From Oscillospiraceae bacterium (GTDB taxonomy: Bacteria > Bacillota > Clostridia > Oscillospirales > Oscillospiraceae), in NCBI GenBank assembly GCA_017469795.1, contig JAFUFT010000016.1, forward strand, positions 80,555 to 117,050: a stretch of DNA of 36,496 bases. The letters are read 5' to 3'. The notes beneath the pieces are model-generated. The model was given only the letters and a program-made list of their open reading frames with translations. It was not told where the DNA came from and searched no databases. Both the position numbers and the translations under genes were made by a program. Shown piece after piece: positions 25,478 to 33,666 of the stretch (its first letter is position 1; every line of letters starts with the position of its first letter).

Positions 25478-27211
25478 TTACTTGGCCAGGTAGCGGTCCA
25501 CGGCAGCCTGGTCGATCTCCATCAGCTCATCAAAGCCGAGGGATTTGCATTTCTCCACATAGGCGTCCCACTCGGCGTCGATGTCGATCTGGCCGGTGAT
25601 GGCCTGCAGCCGGAACTCATCCTGCACGGTCTCCAGATCCGCCTGGAGGTCGGCGATCCGGTAGGACTCATCCACCGTGTAGCTCAGCCACTGGGTGTTG
25701 GGCATGGTCTCGTCGGTGCTGTCGTATGCGGAAACCCAAGTGTCCACGGCGGCCTTCTGGGCATCGTTATAGGTCAGCTCCTGAGCCTTCAGATCGTTCA
25801 GGCAGGGGAAGCCGGGGTTGATATACAGGCTCTGGCACAGCTGCCAGTCGAAGCCCTGGGGATTGTTCAGGATCAGGTCGGTGAACTCATACTCGCCGGC
25901 GGCGTTCACGGTATAGGTCTCGCCCTCGATGCCGTAGTTGGCCAGGACAAAGCCGTCGTCGGTGAACAGATAGTTCATGTACTGCAGGCACAGCTCGGGA
26001 TCCTCCGCCTGGGTGGAAACGGACAGGGAATACCGGTCCGCAGCCTTCACGCCGTTGATGCCGTTATCCAGCCGTGCGTTCTCGTCCAGCCGGATCTGGC
26101 CCATGGGCGCCAGCTCAAAGCCGGGGGTGGTGGACATGAGATAGTAGCCCGCGATGGAGGCCACGTCCTCGTTGAACATACCGGCGTTGTCGCTGAGCAC
26201 GACCTCCTGGGGAGGCTTGGTGCCGGAATAGGTATAGGTCACGAAGTCCTTGTTGATGTAGCCGAGGTCGTAGTACTCATGCATCTTCTTAAGCATGTCC
26301 TTGTAGTTGTCGGACAGGCCGCGATAGTCCACCTTGCCGTCGATGAGACGGTTGTCGGCGCCGTAGGCCTTGCTCAGAAGGTCGCAGTTGCCCTCGGAGA
26401 GCACCACCAGGCCGTCGGCCAGACCGTGATCCTTAAAGGCTGCCAGCACGTCGTCCAGCTCTGCCACCGTGGTGGGGATCTCTTTGCCGACTTCCTTGAG
26501 GATGTCGGAGCGGATCCACATGCCCTGATCGGTGTAGTAGTAATCCTTGTACATGCCGATCAGAGAGGGAACCTGACCCTCGTCGTTGACCACGTTCTTA
26601 TAGATGTTGGGATCGGAGTTGATCAGGGCCCAGTAGGCGGGCATATTCTCCTCCATCAGGGGGAGCAGATCGATGAGGATCTCGTCCTCGATGGCCTTGA
26701 CGCCGCCGCCGGTGTAGTGATCGGCGCCCTTCTGGATCATGTCCGTCAGATCGCCGGAGGCGCAGCGGAGCATGAAGTCGTTGGCGTCATTCTCGGTGGA
26801 CACAGCAATGATGTCCAGCTTGATGCCGGTGATCTCTTCCATCTTCGCGAACATCGCCGCGTCCTTGGGCTCGGAGATCTCGTTGAGGAAGGGAGGCCAC
26901 GCCTGCCAGTAGGTCAGGGTGGTGGGCTCGTCCACCAGGGGATACTCAATCTCAAACGCAGGCTCGACAGCCTCGGTCTCAGCGGGCTCTTCCGCAGCGG
27001 ACGCTTCCGCCTCCGCAGGCGCAGCGGCTTCTTCCACGGCGCCTTCCACGGCCTCCGCAGCTTCCCCTGCGGCCTCGGCCACTTCTTCCGCAGCGCCCTC
27101 CGCAGCAGACGCCACAGCCTCCGCGGCAGATGTTGCAGCATTGCCGCAGCCGGCAAACAGCATCACCATCATCGCCAGAGCCAGCAGCAGTGCAAGCAAA
27201 CTCTTTTTCAT
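25478..27211 (-). CDS. Extracellular solute-binding lipoprotein (family 1, LipO-like) on an Ala/Glu-rich tether
   Basis: A 577-residue lipoprotein. The signal peptide ends in lipobox FAGC with lipidated C22. Residues 23-84 are almost wholly Ala, Glu, Val and Gly (an EAAEAVEGAV-type low-complexity tether). The binding domain then runs to the end, with the usual TYWQAWPP start, TTVAELDDVLAAFKDHG and a C-terminal helical lobe, resembling B. subtilis LipO and other large family 1 sugar-binding proteins. I chose ATG 27211 because AAGGAGG lies 9 nt upstream and the signal peptide begins there. No permease or ATPase genes are adjacent. It has its own promoter and terminator. galK-galT is divergently transcribed, so a galactoside or oligosaccharide ligand is conceivable but unproven. 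Confidence 0.88.
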   Translation of the reverse strand: MKKSLLALLLALAMMVMLFAGCGNAATSAAEAVASAAEGAAEEVAEAAGEAAEAVEGAVEEAAAPAEAEASAAEEPAETEAVEPAFEIEYPLVDEPTTLTYWQAWPPFLNEISEPKDAAMFAKMEEITGIKLDIIAVSTENDANDFMLRCASGDLTDMIQKGADHYTGGGVKAIEDEILIDLLPLMEENMPAYWALINSDPNIYKNVVNDEGQVPSLIGMYKDYYYTDQGMWIRSDILKEVGKEIPTTVAELDDVLAAFKDHGLADGLVVLSEGNCDLLSKAYGADNRLIDGKVDYRGLSDNYKDMLKKMHEYYDLGYINKDFVTYTYSGTKPPQEVVLSDNAGMFNEDVASIAGYYLMSTTPGFELAPMGQIRLDENARLDNGINGVKAADRYSLSVSTQAEDPELCLQYMNYLFTDDGFVLANYGIEGETYTVNAAGEYEFTDLILNNPQGFDWQLCQSLYINPGFPCLNDLKAQELTYNDAQKAAVDTWVSAYDSTDETMPNTQWLSYTVDESYRIADLQADLETVQDEFRLQAITGQIDIDAEWDAYVEKCKSLGFDELMEIDQAAVDRYLAK

Positions 27212-27248
27212 GGGTTTATCCTCCTTAATATTAGTTTTGCACATCCTA

Positions 27249-27277
27249 ATTATACGGTCTGCATGGTCTTCACACAA
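27249..27277 (-). promoter_or_regulatory. Sigma-A promoter for the solute-binding lipoprotein
   Basis: Minus strand: TTGTGT (27277-27272), a 17-bp spacer, TATAAT (27254-27249). The rest of the galK intergenic region (27278-27402) is AT-rich. I see no convincing galK promoter boxes there. Confidence 0.78.
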
Positions 27278-27402
27278 TTTTCAAAAAACAATCTTCATTA
27301 TCAAAAACCTAAAATAATTGCAATATTTTCTTAACATTTTCTCTTTCTTTTTTCCGCGAAACATAGTATGGTATAGGCAGCTATAACAGGAGGTCTTCTG
27401 AA

Positions 27403-28611
27403 ATGATGAAATTCTCCGATCCCGCCCGGCTTGCGCCGCTGATCTCCGGATATCAGACGGCTTTTCATGCTGCACCGGAGCGGTTTTTCTCCGCGCCGGG
27501 CCGCACCGAGATCTGCGGCAACCACACCGACCACCAGAACGGCAGGGTGCTGGCCGCTGCCGTCAATCTGGACACTCTGGCCGCCGTGGGCCGCACCGGC
27601 AGCCGGGAGATCCGCGTGCTGTCTGAGGGCTATCCCATGTGCTGCGTGGATCTCGACGATATGGACCCGGACCCGGCGGAGTACGGTACGACGCTGGCTC
27701 TGGTGCGGGGCGTGGCCGCCGGGATGCAGCGGCTCGGCTGTCCCGTTTCCGGCTTTGACGCCTATGTGACCAGCCGGGTCCTGCCCGGGTCAGGTCTGAG
27801 CTCCTCCGCCGCCTTTGAGGTGCTGATTGGAACGATTCTTAACCACCTGTTCTTCAGCGGCCGCGCTTCCGCCGCTCAGATCGCCCAGGTGGCCCAGCAG
27901 GCAGAAAACCGCTATTTCGGGAAGCCCTGCGGCCTGATGGACCAGATGGCCTCCTCTGTGGGCAATCTGGTGGAGATCGACTTCTCCGATCCCGCCGCAC
28001 CCCGGGTCCTTCCCCTGGAATTCGACTTTTCCCGGACGGGCCACGCCCTGTGCATCATCGACAGCCGGGCCAGCCATGCGGATCTGACCGAAGAATACGC
28101 CGCCATCCCCGCCGAATGCAGGGACGTTGCCGCACGCTTCGGCCGGGATACCCTTTCCCAGGTCCCCGAGCAGGCGCTCTATGCCCGTCTCCCGGAACTG
28201 CGGCGGCAGTGCGGTGACCGGGCCGTTCTGCGGGCGGTCCACTTCTATCAGGAGAACCGCCGGGTTTCCCAGGCGGCGGAGGCCCTCCGGCAGGACGATT
28301 TTCCCCGGTTCCTGTCGGTGATCCGCGCCTCCGGCCACTCCTCGTTCATGTATCTGCAGAACGTGACCCCGGCCGGCTCCGTCGCCGATCAGGCCATGGC
28401 GGTGACGCTGGCCCTGTGTGACCACTATCTCGGCGATGCCGGCGCATTCCGGATCCACGGCGGCGGCTTCGCCGGCACGGCTCAGGCCTTCGTTCCCCTG
28501 GATCGTCTGGAGTCCTTCCGGGCCGGCATCGACGGCGCACTGGGAGAAGGCGCCTGCCACATACTTTCCATCCGTCCCCAGGGCGGCGTGGAGCTGGAGG
28601 TAGAAAAATGA
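27403..28611 (+). CDS. galK: Galactokinase
   Basis: A 402-residue GHMP-family kinase that phosphorylates galactose to galactose-1-phosphate (Leloir pathway). The galactokinase signature GRTEICGNHTDH (33-44, usual form GRxNxIGEHxDY) is present with conservative changes. The ATP-binding PGSGLSSSAA (128-137), the catalytic-base region GLMDQMAS with D180, and the C-terminal HGGGFAGT motif also fit. The first of two tandem ATGs is preceded by AGGAGGT at 8 nt. Its stop overlaps the galT start (ATGA), so the two are translationally coupled. No galE or galM is in the window. Confidence 0.95.
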   Translation: MMKFSDPARLAPLISGYQTAFHAAPERFFSAPGRTEICGNHTDHQNGRVLAAAVNLDTLAAVGRTGSREIRVLSEGYPMCCVDLDDMDPDPAEYGTTLALVRGVAAGMQRLGCPVSGFDAYVTSRVLPGSGLSSSAAFEVLIGTILNHLFFSGRASAAQIAQVAQQAENRYFGKPCGLMDQMASSVGNLVEIDFSDPAAPRVLPLEFDFSRTGHALCIIDSRASHADLTEEYAAIPAECRDVAARFGRDTLSQVPEQALYARLPELRRQCGDRAVLRAVHFYQENRRVSQAAEALRQDDFPRFLSVIRASGHSSFMYLQNVTPAGSVADQAMAVTLALCDHYLGDAGAFRIHGGGFAGTAQAFVPLDRLESFRAGIDGALGEGACHILSIRPQGGVELEVEK

Positions 28612-30104
28612 ACGTATATGGATATATTGACTCCCTGGCATGCTATGCCATGAACCACGACCTGGCCCAGCCGGAAGACTGGACCTGGCTGGTCAACCGG
28701 CTGCTGGAGGCCATGGCTCTGGATGACTATACCCCCTGGGACGGTCCTGTCCTGACGGATCTGGAGGAGATCCTGGAGGGTCTGCTGAACGACGCGGTGC
28801 AAAGGGGCCTCTGCGAGGACAACGTCACCGCCCGGGATCTCTTCGACACCCGGCTCATGGGTCTTCTGACCCCGCCGCCCCGGGAGGTCCGGGAGACTTT
28901 CCGCAGGAAATATGAGGAGTCACCGGAGACCGCCACCAACTGGTACTACGGCTTCTCCCAGGATACGGACTATATCTGCACCTACCGGATTCAGAAGGAT
29001 CTCAGGTGGACCTTCGACAGCGAATACGGCCCGCTGGACATCACCATCAATCTCTCCAAGCCGGAGAAGGACCCCCGGGCCATCGCCGCCGCGAAGAACG
29101 CCCCCCAGAGCGGATATCCCAAATGCCAGCTCTGCGCCGAGAATGAGGGCTATGCCGGCCGGATGAACCATCCCGCCCGGCAGAACCACCGGATCATTCC
29201 CCTGACCGTCGCGGGTGAATCCTGGTTCTTTCAGTATTCCCCCTACGTCTACTACAACGAGCACTGCATCGTCTTCAATTCGGAACACGTCCCCATGGTC
29301 ATCGACCGGAGCGCCTTCCGGAAACTGCTGGACTTCGTGACCCGGTTCCCCCACTACTTTGTGGGCAGCAACGCGGATCTGCCCATCGTGGGCGGCTCCA
29401 TCCTCAGCCACGAGCATTTTCAGGGCGGCCGCTACGTCTTTGCCATGGAACGGGCGGAAATCGAGCAGTCTCTGGTCTTTGACGGCTATGAGGATGTCGC
29501 CGCCGGCATCGTCAAATGGCCCATGAGCGTGATCCGGCTCCGGAGTGCCGACCGGGATCGTCTGTCCGATCTGGCAGACCGGATTCTGACCTGCTGGCGG
29601 GGATACTCCGATCCGGAATGCTTTGTATTCGCGGAGTCCGACGGCACCCCCCACAACACCATCACGCCCATTGCCCGCCGCCGGGGGGAGGACTATGAGC
29701 TGGATCTGGTCCTCCGGAACAACATCACCACGGAGGAGCATCCTTTGGGCGTCTACCACCCCCACGGGGACAAGCACCACATCAAAAAGGAGAACATCGG
29801 TCTCATTGAAGTCATGGGGCTGGCGGTCCTGCCCGCCCGGCTGAAAACGGAGCTGCAGGCCCTGAGAGACGCGATCCTCTCCGGCACGGAGCTCCGGACG
29901 GACGAAGCCCTGTCCAAGCACGCGGACTGGGTGGATGAACTGAAAACCCGATACCGCTTCGATCCGGAAAACACCATGGAGATCCTGCTTCAGGAGACCG
30001 GTCGTGTCTTCGCTGCTGTTCTGGAAGACGCCGGCGTCTACAAGCGCACAGAGCCGGGCCGCGCCGGATTCCTGCGGTTTGCGGACGCCGTCAACCAAAT
30101 GTGA
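28608..30104 (+). CDS. galT: UDP-glucose--hexose-1-phosphate uridylyltransferase (class II)
   Basis: A 498-residue enzyme that exchanges UMP between UDP-glucose and galactose-1-phosphate. Length and sequence match the Firmicute class II GalT rather than the shorter E. coli form. The catalytic HxHxQ motif is H268-E-H270-F-Q272, H270 being the expected uridylylated residue. The start overlaps the galK stop. A strong terminator follows. With galK it completes two of the three Leloir steps; an epimerase must be encoded elsewhere. Confidence 0.96.
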   Translation: MNVYGYIDSLACYAMNHDLAQPEDWTWLVNRLLEAMALDDYTPWDGPVLTDLEEILEGLLNDAVQRGLCEDNVTARDLFDTRLMGLLTPPPREVRETFRRKYEESPETATNWYYGFSQDTDYICTYRIQKDLRWTFDSEYGPLDITINLSKPEKDPRAIAAAKNAPQSGYPKCQLCAENEGYAGRMNHPARQNHRIIPLTVAGESWFFQYSPYVYYNEHCIVFNSEHVPMVIDRSAFRKLLDFVTRFPHYFVGSNADLPIVGGSILSHEHFQGGRYVFAMERAEIEQSLVFDGYEDVAAGIVKWPMSVIRLRSADRDRLSDLADRILTCWRGYSDPECFVFAESDGTPHNTITPIARRRGEDYELDLVLRNNITTEEHPLGVYHPHGDKHHIKKENIGLIEVMGLAVLPARLKTELQALRDAILSGTELRTDEALSKHADWVDELKTRYRFDPENTMEILLQETGRVFAAVLEDAGVYKRTEPGRAGFLRFADAVNQM

Positions 30105-30122
30105 ATCATCCTGATGAATTCT

Positions 30123-30152
30123 GGCCGCTCTTCTCGGGAAGAGCGGCCTTTT
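30123..30152 (+). terminator. Rho-independent terminator after galT
   Basis: GGCCGCTCTTC (30123-30133) pairs with GAAGAGCGGCC (30138-30148), TCGG loop, then TTTT. Confidence 0.93.
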
Positions 30153-30198
30153 CCCGCATAAAAAACGCGGTTTCCGCACAAAATACGCTGCTTTTCTC

Positions 30199-30227
30199 TT
30201 TCTGTCGGACCACATCTATGTTATAAT
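30199..30227 (+). promoter_or_regulatory. Promoter for the two-component operon
   Basis: TATAAT (30222-30227) preceded by TGT (extended -10). A weak TTTCTG lies at 17 bp (30199-30204). Confidence 0.65.
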
Positions 30228-30250
30228 GGTTGTGTTTGGGAGGTGTTAGT

Positions 30251-30979
30251 TTGGTCTTCCACATCGCCGTCACGGATGACATTCCAGCGGACGCACAGAA
30301 GCTCGCCGGCGACATCCGCCGGATCTTTTCCGCCTATCCTCAGCACCATGTATCCATTCAGGCGTTCCACAGTGCGGAATCCATGCTCTCCTTCGGTGCT
30401 GACAGCTTTCAACTGGTCTTTCTGGACATCCTCATGGACGGCATGAACGGCATAGAGCTGGCAAAGAAACTCCGGGCCGCGGACATCAACATGCTCATCG
30501 TTTTCCTGACCTCATCCCCGGAGTTTGCCTTTGAGGCATTCCCGGTGCATCCCTTTGACTATCTGATCAAACCCTATCAGGACGAGGACCTTCAGCGGGT
30601 GCTCGCCGAGGCCATCCGGGCCCTGCAGCAGGAGGAGACCGTTTTCCCGATCCGGGCCGCATACACCTCCTATCAGGTTCCTGCCGCCTCCATTGTCTCC
30701 GCCGTTGCCCAGGGCCACAGTGTGGAACTGAATATGGAGGACGGGCAGACCATCCGGAGCATCATGACCTTTGCGGAGATCCGCACGCTGCTGCTGACCG
30801 AACCCCGTTTCCTGGAGAGCAACCGTGGCGTAATCGTCAACATGGATCATGTGACCTCTCTGGAAAAAGGCGTACTGCACCTGTCCGACCGATCCGCCTA
30901 TTCCCTGCGAACAAGAAACCGCGGCGAGCTGATCTCCCAGTTTACACAGTATCAGATCTCCCGCCTGAAAAGAGGATAG
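30251..30979 (+). CDS. LytTR-family response regulator
   Basis: A 242-residue AgrA/VirR-like regulator. The N-terminal receiver domain has the acidic pair D9/D10 and phospho-acceptor D59 (LVFLDILMDG). A linker precedes the C-terminal LytTR DNA-binding domain (about 140-240; conserved FLESNRGVIVNMDHV and LSDR...LRTRNR). TTG 30251 follows GGGAGGTG and the receiver homology begins immediately after it; a TTG further upstream at 30230 would overlap the ribosome binding site. The partner kinase starts 2 nt after its stop. Target genes are not apparent, as I found no clear LytTR repeat in nearby promoters. Confidence 0.92.
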   Translation: MVFHIAVTDDIPADAQKLAGDIRRIFSAYPQHHVSIQAFHSAESMLSFGADSFQLVFLDILMDGMNGIELAKKLRAADINMLIVFLTSSPEFAFEAFPVHPFDYLIKPYQDEDLQRVLAEAIRALQQEETVFPIRAAYTSYQVPAASIVSAVAQGHSVELNMEDGQTIRSIMTFAEIRTLLLTEPRFLESNRGVIVNMDHVTSLEKGVLHLSDRSAYSLRTRNRGELISQFTQYQISRLKRG

Positions 30980-30981
30980 CT

Positions 30982-32298
30982 ATGGACTTCAATCAGGTCT
31001 TGCGGCATGGTCTGGAACTGGCTATGCTGCTCCCCGCTGCTGTCTACTGTCTCCTTCCCGTCTGGAATCATTTCCGGCTGAAGCGGAAAACGGTTTTTCT
31101 CCTGTCCGCCGCCGTGATTCTCGCGATCATCTTTGCCGGCGCCTTCCTTTGCACGGCCTATACCGCCCTTTCTCCCATCGCCATGTATGCCGCCTTTCTG
31201 ATCTGCTTTCCGCTTTTCCTCCGGGCGGTGGATCTGCACTGGAGCAAGTCGCTGTTCTGTTTTGTGAACGCCACACTGCTGTGCACCTTCTGCAGTCTCT
31301 ATACCAATTTCCTGACCGCGCCCTGGGAGCTTGACAGTGAGATCACCTTCTCCCCCAGGTCCTCCCTGATCTGTCTGGGCGTTGCGGCCCTGCTGGGGTT
31401 GGTCCTGTACCGGTCCCTGATTGTCAAGCTGCCCTATCTGTTCCGGCAGCAGCGGCTGGACCGGATCTGGAAGTGGCTGGTCCTGGCGTCGTCGGTGCTG
31501 GTCCTCATGCTGCGCTGGTCGATCCCCATGGATCTTTCCACCCTCATGGTGGGACGCATCAGAAGCATCGGCCTAGTACTGCTGCTCCTGATACCGATCA
31601 TGCTATGGCTTCTGTATCACCTGTTCTGGTGGATCACCCTGCGTCTGACCTACAGCGCCCGCCTCCAGCAGGAGAACTCCCTGCTGCAGATGGAGGCCAA
31701 GCGCTATCGGGAGATGCGCTCCTATATGGACAATACCCGGTCCATGCGCCACGACTTCCGGCAGCATCTGCACGTGATCACGGAGCTGGCCCGCTCCGGT
31801 GAGACGGAAAAGCTGAACGAATACCTCAGCGGGGTCAATGACTCCGCCCAGGAATCTCTGGACCGCTACTGCGCCAATCTCGCCGTGGACGCCATCGCCT
31901 CGTTCTATTCCCGGCTGGCAGCTTCCAGAGACATCCGGATCCTGTGGACGCTGGAGCTGCCCGATCCGCTGCCTGTGGACGAGAGCGACTACTGCGGTCT
32001 GCTCGGAAACCTGCTGGACAATGCGGTCCACGCGGTAAAAGATCTGCCGAAGGAGCACCGGATCATCACCGTCGCCTCCCGGATGCTCTCCGACTCCATG
32101 CTGGGCGTCTCTGTGGAAAACCCTTATGAGGGATCCCTGAAGCTGGATGCCGCCGGCATGCCGGTCTCCTCCCGGGATAACCACGGCATCGGTCTGGCCT
32201 CCGTCGCCGCCACGGTACACAAATACCACGGCTCCATGGACATTCGGACCAACGACAACATATTTGCGGTGAGCATCCTGCTGTACCCCGGCAAATAA
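30982..32298 (+). CDS. GHKL-domain sensor histidine kinase (AgrC-like)
   Basis: A 438-residue membrane sensor. The N-terminal half carries about six hydrophobic segments (roughly 12-30, 38-60, 65-82, 90-112, 128-148 and 163-215). A cytoplasmic helix follows, with phospho-acceptor H257 in SMRHDFRQHL. The HATPase_c_5/GHKL domain has N343 and N347 (LLGNLLDNAVHA) and a NHGIGLASV G-box near 395. This layout is typical of AgrC/ComD peptide receptors, but no AgrB/AgrD-like processing or peptide gene is nearby, so the signal is unknown. Cotranscribed with the response regulator. Confidence 0.93.
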   Translation: MDFNQVLRHGLELAMLLPAAVYCLLPVWNHFRLKRKTVFLLSAAVILAIIFAGAFLCTAYTALSPIAMYAAFLICFPLFLRAVDLHWSKSLFCFVNATLLCTFCSLYTNFLTAPWELDSEITFSPRSSLICLGVAALLGLVLYRSLIVKLPYLFRQQRLDRIWKWLVLASSVLVLMLRWSIPMDLSTLMVGRIRSIGLVLLLLIPIMLWLLYHLFWWITLRLTYSARLQQENSLLQMEAKRYREMRSYMDNTRSMRHDFRQHLHVITELARSGETEKLNEYLSGVNDSAQESLDRYCANLAVDAIASFYSRLAASRDIRILWTLELPDPLPVDESDYCGLLGNLLDNAVHAVKDLPKEHRIITVASRMLSDSMLGVSVENPYEGSLKLDAAGMPVSSRDNHGIGLASVAATVHKYHGSMDIRTNDNIFAVSILLYPGK

Positions 32299-32316
32299 CA
32301 TGTCTGCGTCATACAG

Positions 32317-32348
32317 AAAACGAGAAGCCATCCGGCTTCTCGTTTTTT
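32317..32348. terminator. Bidirectional terminator between the kinase and M18 peptidase genes
   Basis: AAAACGAGAAGCC (32317-32329) pairs with GGCTTCTCGTTTT (32334-32346). Six Ts follow from 32343, and an A tract on the opposite side provides Ts for the minus strand. Confidence 0.92.
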
Positions 32349-32360
32349 CTTTGTTCAATC

Positions 32361-33653
32361 TTACGAGAGGGCAAAGGTCTCGGGCCCTGTCTCCTCCAGC
32401 GCGGAGGAATAGACGGCCCGCATCGCCCGGATCAGGTATTCCGTGTCCGCTCTGCCGGCGGTCTCGCAGGAGGAGTGCATGGCCAGCTGCGCCAGGCCGA
32501 CATCCACTGTATGGACAGAGGCCTGGGTGATGGAGATATTCCCCAGGGTCCCGCCGCCGGGTACGTTGGAGTGATTGTAATAGGTCTGGATCGGGACGCC
32601 CGCCCGGCTCAGGATCGTCCGGAAGATCGCCGCGGAGGGACCGTCGGTGGCGTATCTCGCCCCGTATTTCAGCACCACGCCCTCGCCCAGCTTCGGCCGG
32701 TTGGTGAGGGCCGCCTTCTCCGGATGATTGGGATGGACGCCGTGGGCGTTGTCCGCGGACACCATCAGGCTCCGGGCCAGGCACCGGAGATAGTCGTCCT
32801 CCCCCAGCCCCCGGCTCCGGAAGATCCGCCGCAGGGCATCCTGCAGGAAGGTGGACATGGCGCCCTGCCGGGTCTCGCTGCCGATCTCCTCGTTGTCAAA
32901 GAGCGCCAGAAGCGGCATCGTCCCCTCCTTCGGCTCTGCCCCGAGGAAGCCCTGCAGCAGGCCGTAGACGCACTGCAGGTCGTCCAGCCGCGGGCAGAGG
33001 ATAAACTCCTCTTCCGCCCCCAGGGTGCTGCCCCGGTCCCGGTTGTAGACGAACAGGTCAAAGGAGACGATATCCTCCTTCCGCACGCCGGCTTCCTCCG
33101 CCAGCAGACGGAGAAGCTCCGGTTCTCCCTTTCCCAGCAGCGGCGAAAGGTCCGTCTGCGCGTCCCACTTTTTCCCGTCGTTGACGGTCCGGTCCATGTG
33201 GATGGCCAGAGAGGGGATCACCATCAGGTCCCTGTCGATGTTCACCAGCTTCGATTCCACGCCCCGGCTCCCGGCAGTCATCAGCCGCCCCGCCACGGAC
33301 AGGGGCCTGTCCAGCCAGGGACCCATCAGCATCCCGCCGTATTTTTCCGCGTCCAGCTTCGTATAGCCCTCCAGCCGCAGCTCCATATGGTCCTTGAGTT
33401 TCAGGCAGGGGGAATCCGTGTGGGCCGCGCCCGCCATGACGCACCGGATAGTCCCCGGCACCCGAAACGCCACAAGACTGGACTGGTTCCGGGTGACATA
33501 GTATCCCTGTCCCGGCTCCAGCTTCCATTCCCCGGACTCCAGCAGCGGCTGATAACCGGCCTCCTCCAGCGCGGTCCGGGCGTTCTCCACGGCATGAAAG
33601 GCCGTCGGACTCTGTTCGATAAAGGAAAACAGGCCCTTTGTGATCTCATCCAT
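32361..33653 (-). CDS. M18-family aminopeptidase
   Basis: A 430-residue cytoplasmic zinc aminopeptidase of the M18 family (ApeA/LAP4/DNPEP type), which trims N-terminal residues from peptides. Visible motifs are HTDSP (H78 ligand), LDD (D224/D225), NEE (E255/E256), SADNAHG (D301) and a late MHSSCET with the last His ligand. The set is complete, so the enzyme should be active as a large oligomer. The ATG at 33653 follows GGGAGAG and is 13 nt after the pepF stop, so it is translated from the pepF transcript. The pair would convert oligopeptides to amino acids. Confidence 0.95.
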   Translation of the reverse strand: MDEITKGLFSFIEQSPTAFHAVENARTALEEAGYQPLLESGEWKLEPGQGYYVTRNQSSLVAFRVPGTIRCVMAGAAHTDSPCLKLKDHMELRLEGYTKLDAEKYGGMLMGPWLDRPLSVAGRLMTAGSRGVESKLVNIDRDLMVIPSLAIHMDRTVNDGKKWDAQTDLSPLLGKGEPELLRLLAEEAGVRKEDIVSFDLFVYNRDRGSTLGAEEEFILCPRLDDLQCVYGLLQGFLGAEPKEGTMPLLALFDNEEIGSETRQGAMSTFLQDALRRIFRSRGLGEDDYLRCLARSLMVSADNAHGVHPNHPEKAALTNRPKLGEGVVLKYGARYATDGPSAAIFRTILSRAGVPIQTYYNHSNVPGGGTLGNISITQASVHTVDVGLAQLAMHSSCETAGRADTEYLIRAMRAVYSSALEETGPETFALS

Positions 33654-33666
33654 GGTTTTCTCTCCC

